NCBI RefSeq assembly: GCF_020360975.1
Contig: NW_025408678.1
Location: 2,170,001-2,234,000 of the forward strand
DNA: 64,000 nucleotides
Direction: 5' to 3'
DNA from: Hirsutella rhossiliensis
Taxonomy: Eukaryota; Ascomycota; Sordariomycetes; Hypocreales; Ophiocordycipitaceae
Shown here: positions 56,211 to 64,000 of the stretch, piece after piece
Layout: each line of letters opens with the position of its first letter
How positions within the stretch are numbered: the stretch's first letter is position 1
Notes under the pieces: generated by a model
What the model was told of the DNA's origin: nothing
The model's input: only the letters and a program-made list of their open reading frames with translations
The model's database searches: none
Translations under genes and position numbers: made by a program

Positions 56211-56329
56211 CTCCGCTTAGGTAGGCTCCGCTAGTTCGACCTAGCCTAAAGGCTATATATAGATATACTAGATAATAGGGCTAGGGTCGCGCTAGAAATA
56301 AAGCGGCCTTAACTAGGACTACCTTAGCT

Positions 56330-58080
56330 AACTACCTCCCTTACTAAGGCGATCTAAGAAAGGGAGAGGACTTATAATAATAGGTCTATAGTATCGACTA
56401 AATCGGACCTAGACTAAGCGTAAACCTTACCGCTTAAACTATAGACCGAATAAAACTAATATAACCTAACTAAGCTAGCCTTAATAGCTATAGAACGTAA
56501 CCTACTACTAAAAGACCGCGACTAAATAAGACCTAACCTAAAACTAAACTAAGATAAAGCTAATAACTAGCCCTTAAACTATAACCCTAGCCTAACTTAT
56601 TAGTAAGAATATCTACCTTAGTATTATAGTAGGAATAATAAGACCCCCTTAAGGTAGTATATAGGGTATAAAAAGGAGTAACCTAAGACTTATAAGGAGT
56701 ATAAGGACTATTACTACTATAAGAAGCTTAATAACGACCGGCTAGGCCTAACCCTAAACCTAAACTAAAGCTAGTTTAGACGGCTAGCTTATAAGATAGA
56801 GTAACGACTAAGGTCTATACTAAGGTAGGACCTATACTAGCGGCGGCGCGGAGGCGTTTACTATAGCCTATACTATAACTATAGATCTAATTAAGGTTAA
56901 GATTAGCAATAATCTCGGCTAAGACTAAACCGTAATAACTATAAAGACGCTATTAAATAAAGTTAGGAGCGTTAATAGGGTCGGTAAGCGACTTAAGATA
57001 AGGACGCTTTAGGGCGGGCTTAGCGCTAAGAGAACTACTAGGCTATAACCTTACGTCGGAGCTAATAGAGGGTAACGCGGTAGGCTCCCGCGTTAGCTTT
57101 AAGATAACCGCGGGTATAGTAATAATAGTAGACTCCTTAGCCTTAGCCTTAAATAGACCCTTAGACGTAATAGCCGCTTTACCCTTACCTTTACCCTTAC
57201 CCTTCCTTTTATTAAAAAGGGCTAGGGCCGGACTAAGCCTAGTAAGGTTAAAACCGCTACCCTTACTATTATAGTTATTACTAGCGATAAAATAGAAATA
57301 GTTAGCGAGATCGTTAACCGCTATAAGAGTCTTTTAAGTAACTAAGAGCGACTTAAGCCTAACCTAAGCTCGGGTCTTAATAATATCGCTAAACTTACTT
57401 AGGTACTTCTCTAAGGACTTATATATATAGTAGGTATTATATATAAAACGGGTAAAAGTAAAGGTAAGCGTCTTAATATTTTCGGCGACTATAGCTAGAC
57501 TAAGGGTAGACTCGCTTAACGCGCTCTTACCCTTAGTAGCGGGGGCCTTTTAACTAGCGCGTATATAAGTTTCTAGAGTAGTATAGTAAAAGCGCTCTTA
57601 TACTAAGCCCTTAATAAAGGAGGGGCTATCGACCTTAGACTAAGCTTAGTAAAAAGTATAAGCGGCCTTTTTACCCTTAAAGGTAATCTAGAACTTAGAT
57701 TAGTACTAAACTTAAACTATACTATAGCGGGGTAGGGTTACTTACCTAGTAATAAGACTAGTTAGAGTTAGCGTAAGTAATATATATTTTAGCCTTTATA
57801 GCTAGTAAAGTTAGCGAAAAGTACTAAAGGTAAGACTAACCTAGGATAGGACCGGGACTAATACTTATAGGACTAGTTTTAATAGCCGGCAAAGGACTTA
57901 TAAGTAAGCTTATTAGTAAGGCGCCCGATATACGTAAAATAAGGGATAGAGCGTTCCGATCCCGCTATAGTAGTAACTTTCTTATAGGGAAGGGGCTTTA
58001 AAGGACGTAAGCCGCTACTACCTAAGTTAGCTTCTTAGTTAAATATAGTAATATAATAATAGCGAACGAAGTAAAAGCGG
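56330..58080 (-). pseudogene. Unidentified minus-strand coding trace
   Basis: The minus frame reads, with RIP stops, FKGKKAAYTFY near 57690-57650, VDSPSFIKGLV near 57630-57600, KGKSALSESTLSLAIVAENIKTLTFTFTRFIYNTYYIYKSLE near 57535-57410, SKFSDIIKTRA, AVNDLANYFYFIASNNYNSKGSGFN near 57325-57255, then the basic KRKGKGKGKGKAA near 57215-57180. Composition is coding-like for about 500 codons. I recognise no domain; a gag-like or ORF1-like RNA-binding protein is possible because of the Lys/Gly run. It lies between the solo LTR and copia G and runs in the copia G sense. Confidence 0.4.
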
Positions 58081-58828
58081 TGCTAGGGAGAACTAAGGAT
58101 ATAGAAATAATATAGGTAAGGAACTAAGGCCTATAAAAGAGATAACGAATAAAGAGGTAAGAGGAGATAGGAACGAAACTATAGGGGGAGGGCAGGTATA
58201 TATATACGCGAGCTAGGCGCGCGTAATTAGTAACTATATAACCGACGGTAAATATAGGCCGCCGCGCCCTTAATTAGGAAGACGCGTAGTTAGATAGGAA
58301 CCGATTTTCGATTAGCGGAGCCGGCTAACTAAATTTCGATTAGCCGGCCCTACCTAGGAGCGACCTATACCTACGCCCGGCCCGGTAACTAAATATTACC
58401 TGCCCTACTAACTAATAAAACAATAAGCCGACGCGGCCGCCGCCGCGGCTACGCGGTAGTAACGCGGGAGCTATAGAGAAGAGAGGCGCCTATAAGCTAA
58501 GCCCCCGGAGAGAGACTATTACTTATAACCTTAGGCCTAGGCTAGCGAGCCCGGGCTATAGCCGCTTAAGATAGTAGCGGTTATAGCCTAAGAGGGCCTA
58601 TACTAAAATATAAATATATAAGAGAAGCCCGCGGTAGCTAGTATAAATTTCCTATATACTACTACTATAACCTCGTTTAAGGCGAACCTATACTAAAAGA
58701 AGGGAGGGTTTTCCCTTAAGTACTTTAGCTTTTCCCTCCTATTTAATATCGAAGTTCTAAATACCTCTAACTAGGTCCTTAGCGTAATCTTAATAATAAT
58801 AATAATAATATATTAAAAGAATATTATT
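58081..58828. other. GC-richer non-coding stretch and (AAT)n
   Basis: Between about 58190 and 58600 the GC content is visibly higher, with many CG sites (for example GCGGCCGCCGCCGCGG near 58432). No coding trace was accepted. At 58793-58811 an AAT microsatellite precedes the copia G LTR. Confidence 0.5.
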
Positions 58829-59378
58829 ATAAAAGATACTTATAAACTTACTTATTTTATTTACTACTCTTAGGGAAATCCTTTATCTTTTATAGACTAT
58901 TACTTACTTATTAATAGACTAATTATTTAGCTTTCTAGTATATTCTATAGTACTTAAAAAGCTCTATCTATAGTATATCTACTTAACTTAGTAGGTAGTT
59001 TAATTATAACGTAATAGTTAACGTAAGACTATAGGTTTTAGTATAAATAGTAGATTTAACTAAAATATTATATGCTCTACTTATTCTTATATCGCGGATA
59101 TCTTTAGAACCGCTAGGCTAAAATAGGTAATAGGGTATCCGTTCTACTTATAATTAACTTATGCATTTTATATATATTTTATTTTATTAAGATAGGCTTA
59201 TCTTAACCCGCTTTTCCTAAAAGAAGGTATAGATATCTAGTAGAGGTCTTTATCTTTAAGGGTTATTCCCTTAGACTATATTATAGAGCCTCTTTTTACT
59301 AGCTTATTCTATAGAGCCTCCCTATACCTATTATTTCTTTATAATAGTAAAATAAGAATATAAGGGTATATTCTTATA
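58829..59378 (-). repeat. Copia G 3' LTR
   Basis: 550 bp, collinear with the solo LTR at 55659-56210. Compared with that copy nearly every TG and CA has become TA. Confidence 0.88.
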
Positions 59379-59789
59379 GCTTCCCTTAAAAAGTACTAAG
59401 TAAATAATACTCTTTACTAGTTATTTCTTTTATAATAGAATTATCCTTATTAAGAATAAGGTATATAATAGGAATATAAGGGAAAATTTTAAAACCCTTT
59501 CTAGGAAAAACCTTAGTAGGAAAAATCCTAGTTATAGTTATAATTTTTCTCCTCTTTTTAAGTAAACCTTTATAAGGAAAAAGCCTTATAGAGTTATTAT
59601 AGGAAACCTTTAATAAGGAAAACCCCTATTTTTATAATTTGTTTTTTATTAATAGGAAACCTTTTTAAAGGAAAAAGCCTATTAGTTATATATAAAGGAA
59701 AAGCTAAGAAAGCGAAAGATAGCTAAAAAACCTTTATTAAAGGGATATAAGCTTTTTATTTTAAGGCTCTTTTAATTCCCTAAGGGAAA

Positions 59790-62700
59790 GAAGCTCTTAG
59801 AACTTAAAGAATTTTTCTTTTCTTAGTTCCTTAGTAAATATATCGGTAATATTATCTTTATATTTAATATAGAAAATCTAGATCTTCTTTTCCTTAATAT
59901 TTTCTTAGGTATAAAAGTAAGTAATATCTATATACTTTATCTTTTTATAAAATTCCGGATTTTTAGCTAATTTAATAGCTACCTTATTATCCGTTAAGAT
60001 AGGAGGTATAGTATTAAGAATTCTAATAAATAAGCTATTATTTATTAAATAAAATAGCCGATTTAGATATAAAGCTTCTTTATTAGCCTCCTTAAAGGCA
60101 ATAAATTTAGCTTCGTAGGTTAATAGGGCTATAGATTTTTACTTCTAGCTAGCCTAACTTATTATATTTTTATAAATATAGAAATAGTATCTAGAAACGG
60201 ATTTTCTATCTATAAGGTTAAACGCTTAGCTAGTATCGGAATAACCTTTTATAAAATTATAAGTATAAGGGATATTATAATAATAAATTATCCCTAGGTT
60301 AGGGTATTTATTTAAATATTTCTAAATAGTATTTAACGCTTTAAAATATATATTATCTAGTTTAGAAGTAAATCTATTATAGGAAATAATAGTATATAAA
60401 ATGTCTAGCCTACTTATTATAGCTAGATATAATAGAGCCCTTATTTCCCTTTAGTAAATAAGGATTTCCTTTTATAAAGGCATTATAGTAGCCTTTTTAA
60501 GCTTTACTCTTACTATAATAAGCGTATTAAAAGTCCCTAAGTCTTCTTTATTATATTCTCGTATTTTATAATAAGTATATTCTTCCTAGGATATAAATAT
60601 CTCCTTTCTACTTTAGTTTATAATTATATATATTCCTAAGAAGTCTTTTAATTTACTTAGAGGCTAAACCTTTATATAATTTACTACCTTTTTAAGTAAA
60701 CTATTTATTATACCTTTATTAGGTCCTATTAATAAGAGGTTATCTACGTAGATTACTATTATAATTTTATATTACGTATTTATAAATACCCCTTTATCTA
60801 TAAAAAGGGCTAAAAATCCTATCTTAGCTAATATAGAGCTAAGATAGTTATACTAGAGCTTTAGGCTTTATTTAAGGCTGTATAATACTTTCTTTAATTT
60901 TACTACTAGTATTTCCTTTTTATATAGCTCTAGAAACTACGAATAGTTAATATTATACTTATACTAGTTTTTATTAAACTAGTCTTTAAGTATTAGCTCT
61001 TTAAAGCCTATAAGGATTTTTATATAAATATCTATATCTATTTCGGTATATATAAAAGCATTTTTTATATCGTATTATAGTAAAGTATAATTATTAGAAA
61101 TAGCTATTATAAGTAGCATTCTAATAGATTTAGGTCTTACTATCGTAGAAAAGGTTTCTAAATAATCTAGGCTATAGACCTAATTAAATCCTTATATTAT
61201 ATAGCGGGCTTTATATTTAATAATATTATTATTATTATCCCGCTTTATTTTATAGACCTAACGGCCGCCTAGGGCCTCCTTATTACTAGGAAGAAGCTTT
61301 AATTCCTAGGTATTTTAGTTTAAGAGCTCTTATATTTTTTAGAAATATAGCCCTTTTCTATTCTATAGCTTCTAAGCTATTTATAGCCCCTTTAAATATT
61401 ATAGGCTTTATAGGATCCTTATCTTCTAGTAAAGATAGAATAATCTCTTTACTTTTACTATTTAATATAGTATTTATTTCGGGGTATTTAATATAGTATT
61501 TATAAAACCCGTTTAGCTACTTAGGTATATTAATATAGATTTTTAGATCCTTATTTAATCCCCTTTCTAAAAGAGGATTATTTCCCTTTTTTATAAAAGG
61601 GTTATCTTCCTTCTCTATAAGAGGGTTATTTTCCTACTTTATAAAAGGGTTATCTTCCTTCTTTATAAAAGCGTTATTTTTCTCTTCTTTTAAAGAAGAG
61701 TTATTACCTTCTTTATATATAGGTTCCCTTTATAAATATTTATCTAGGACCTTATTTATAGAAGGTAAGGTATTAAAGTTAAAGTCCTTAAGGTCTTCTT
61801 CTTTTTAATTTTCTATAATTTTCTTTTCTAAGATAATAATATCTCTAGAAACTATTACCTTTCTTTTTAAAAAGTTATATATTTTATAAGCATTTTTAAT
61901 ATAGCCTATAATAATACCCTTATAAGCTCTTATTTCTAGCTTATCTAAGGGGTCTTTATTTTTATAATAAATAGTACTTTTAAAGGTCTTAATTTTCTCT
62001 AAGTCTTTTAAGGCTAGAGATTTATTTTCCTTTTTCTTTATAGGAGTTTAGAAGCCTATTTATAAGTAAGGGGTCTTATTATATAAATAGGCTGCTATTA
62101 AAATAGCTTCTCCTTATAGATATTTAGGCAGTTTTACCGTAAATAAAATAGCTCGGACTTTATTTAAAATAGTCCTATTAATCCTCTCTATTACTCTATT
62201 TAATTCGGGAGTCCTAGGAGGGCTAGTATAATATTTAATTCCCTTTTTTAAGTAGTAGGGTTTTATTTTATATATAAATTCTTATACGTTATTTAAAAAG
62301 ACTTCCTTTATAGTAATATTATCCTAGTTATTTTTAACTAAGGCTTTATATTCTAAGAATTTTTCTAGGGCTTTTACCTTAGACTTTATTAAATATATTT
62401 CTAAATATCTTATTCTTATATCTAAAAATAATATAAAGGAGGTATATTTATTATAAGTACGGGTCCTTATAAGGCCTTAAATATTAATAGTAACTCTATT
62501 AAGGTAATTATATACCTTATTAGATATAGATTTATTCCTTTTATTAGTTGCTTTTACTTTAATATAGGCTATATATTCTTTTATTTTTATAATATCCTTT
62601 TTAAGGATAGTTATATCTTTATTATATCTTTTAAAGGTTTTTAGTAAGGCTTTAAGACTTATATATCCTAGCCTTAAATACTATTAATAAAGGTTAAGGT

Positions 62701-63600
62701 CCTTTATATTATTCCTTTTATTATTAATATTATATAAGAATACCTTCTTTTTTAAGAAAGGAATTTCTAAAGAGAAGATATAAAGGTTAGCTTACTATTT
62801 TCCTTTAAATATAATATTAGCTTAGTTATATAGTAGGAAAATTTCCTTACTATTAATAAAAGTATAAGTATTTTTAAAATATAATTAGCTTATAGTATTT
62901 ACCCTTAATTTAAGTATAAAAAGGTAGTTTCTTAAGATAAATAGCCTTTTATTATTTAGAAATATAAAAAGAAGATCTCTATAGCCTTTAATAACTATAT
63001 AAGATGCCTTTCCCTAATTAACCTTAGTAGAGATAGTTCGAAAATTAATAAGGAAGTTCTTTTCTAATACTATATACCTAATAGCACTAATATTATATAT
63101 TAAATTATAGAAACTTCTATTCTTTAAGGCTTTATAAAGGATTTCCTTCTCTTTTACCTTATATATAAGGTCTTTAATTTAAGAGGAATTTAAAGGTCCT
63201 ATTTACCTATTATTAAATATAGACTTTTTAAGGATATTCGAAGAGATATATACCTCTACTTCTTCTTCGGAGCTTTTATAACCTCTAAGGGTAGGAGGAG
63301 GAATAGAAAAATCGATTTCTAGTTCTTTATTTATTTAACTATCGATTTCTATTTTTTCTACTTTTAATATATATAGAGAAGAGGGCTTTTTCGTCTTCTT
63401 ATCGACGTAAGAGTTTAATTCGATAGGATTTCCTTCTATAAAAGGTTTTCTAGGCCTCTTAGAAGGTATTCCTTTATTTTAATTTTTTTAATTTTTAGAA
63501 AAGCCTTTAAGGGCCCTTTTTATATAAAGATAGTAGTAATCTTTAACTAGATACCCTTTCTTCTTATAGTATATATATTATAATATAATTTTTATCTTTT
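59790..63600 (-). pseudogene. Copia G Gag-Pol: zinc knuckle, integrase, RT, RNase H
   Basis: Minus-strand order. Zinc knuckle YYKKKGYLVKDYYYLY at about 63575-63530 (CX2CX4HX4C with Cys and His turned into Tyr). Near 62690 the GAG-pre-integrase segment reads LRLGYISLKALLKTFKRYNKD. Integrase core: TSFILFLDIRIRYLEIYLIKSK near 62445-62380, the late block PPRTPELNRVIERINRTILNKVRAIL near 62220-62145 and YLYNKTPY near 62095. The low-complexity linker lies at 61720-61560. RT: LGGR then VYKIK near 61285-61245, and YVDNLL near 60755-60738 for the YVDD box. RNase H is at about 60120-59800. Long open stretches make this one of the best readable copia Pol copies here. Confidence 0.9.
61560..61720 (-). repeat. 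Degenerate minisatellite in the copia G linker
   Basis: Repeats of a unit coding EDNPFIK or ENNPLIE, about five copies. The counterpart is at 130-310 in copia A. Confidence 0.75.
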
Positions 63601-63774
63601 TCTAAGGCTTCTTAGTAAAGAAAGCCTACTTAAGGGGATTTTCTAGAAACTTAGTCCTTTTAAATTCGTCTATAAGACTACTAGAGAGAGACTCTAAATT
63701 AAAAGCCTTTAACTTATTTCGAAGAGCTTATATTATATTAGTTATTATTACGAAAAAGATATAGCCGCTTATTA

Positions 63775-64000
63775 GATTTAAGCGACAGCGTTAATTAACG
63801 TATATAGTATATACGATATACCCCCTTAGGGATATTAGGTTAATTTATCCTAGGATACCTAGATATCCTAGACTATAGCGGGAATTTTTATATAGGCAGG
63901 CCCTATACTAAAACCGCGCTTAATTATACTAGCAGGACTTAAACTACGGGCCTTTTAGGTAGTACGCGCTAGGCTAGCTAGAAGAAGTACGTATATAGTT
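63775..64000 (-). other. Possible tRNA-derived SINE head
   Basis: On the minus strand TAGCCTAGCGCG (63976-63965) resembles a tRNA A box and GTTTAAGTCC (63944-63935) resembles a B box in which GTTCAAGTCC has been hit by RIP. The spacing of 32 bases is shorter than the 44 or so of a real tRNA, so this is no functional tRNA gene. The following 160 bases, toward 63775, have no coding trace and end where copia G is cut. The assignment is tentative. Confidence 0.3.

Larger units (their letters stand above)
58829..63770 (-). mobile_element. Ty1/copia element G, truncated at its 5' end
   Basis: On the minus strand: 3' LTR 58829-59378, purine tract TTAAGGGAAGC at about 59379-59389, RNase H and RT, integrase, and a zinc knuckle near 63590-63540. 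Similarity to copia stops near 63770, inside gag, and no 5' LTR is present, so the element is truncated or the rest lies outside the window behind another insertion. It is the same family as element A at 1-2734, in opposite orientation. Confidence 0.88.
1..64000. other. RIP-mutated transposon-rich block
   Basis: CA and TG dinucleotides are nearly missing across the window on both strands, while CG and TA are common. Reading frames of recognisable retroelements are interrupted almost only by TAA and TAG, at places where related proteins have Gln or Trp. Cys and His positions usually read as Tyr, and Asp often reads as Asn. ATG is scarce. This is the footprint of repeat-induced point mutation with a strong CpA preference, known from Pezizomycotina. 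Two stretches keep noticeably more CA and TG, copia D at 30745-37076 and the solo LTR at 55659-56210, which suggests fewer RIP cycles. No intact host gene, rRNA or CRISPR was found. Confidence 0.93.

Noticed and set aside
55659..59378. A complete small LTR element formed by the two copia-type LTRs at 55659-56210 and 58829-59378
   Set aside because: No purine tract is visible next to 56211, no matching target duplications were found, and the right LTR clearly belongs to copia G with its own purine tract at 59379. Kept only as a possibility in the findings.
63925..63985. A functional tRNA gene on the minus strand
   Set aside because: The distance between the A-box-like and B-box-like motifs is about 12 bases too short and no cloverleaf can be drawn.

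Overview
The window looks like a heterochromatic transposon graveyard from a filamentous ascomycete (Pezizomycotina) with repeat-induced point mutation (RIP). Seen directly: CA and TG dinucleotides are almost absent on both strands while CG stays common. ATG starts and TGA stops have nearly vanished, and almost every stop inside the coding traces is TAA or TAG where CAA, CAG or TGG would be expected. Copies of one family differ mainly by C-to-T and G-to-A changes. This is why almost no ATG-initiated open reading frame survives. I found no intact gene. All protein calls are made by reading through RIP stops. All element identities are my own motif reading, not database matches.

Layout. 1-2734: Ty1/copia element A (+), cut by the window start. 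2740-2880: a LINE 3' tail (-). About 3640-4504: start of an unidentified reading frame (gene X) that resumes at 29975-30556. Between those halves lies chromovirus Gypsy-1 (+, 4505-29969), opened by three later insertions: Gypsy-2 (-, 7379-14387), Gypsy-3 (-, 14666-24892) and a 5'-truncated LINE (28980-29796). Gypsy-3 itself carries a 376-bp element with terminal inverted repeats (TIRs). A second copy of that TIR element (30557-37268) is split by copia element D (-, 30745-37076). From 37269 comes gypsy debris F (+), whose integrase is split by copia element E (-, 38872-45168) and ends near 46060. A large unidentified reading frame (gene Y) starts at 48373, is split by a third TIR copy (50875-51249) and runs to about 53027. 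A LINE follows (53028-55650), then a lightly mutated solo LTR (55659-56210), an unidentified minus-strand coding trace (56330-58080), and copia element G (-, 58829-63770), the same family as A. The last 200 bases hold a possible tRNA-derived SINE head.

Insertion order can be read from target-site duplications (TSDs) and from reading frames that resume across insertions. Gypsy-1 entered gene X; Gypsy-2 and Gypsy-3 then entered the Gypsy-1 reverse transcriptase within 290 bp of each other; the TIR element later entered the Gypsy-3 integrase tail. The most interesting items are: an antisense reading frame conserved downstream of pol in two different chromoviruses; an extra reading frame of about 640 codons at the 3' end of Gypsy-3; the TIR element with its 4-bp TSD; and the RIP-silenced gene Y with a fungal-type pyrimidine-rich upstream region.
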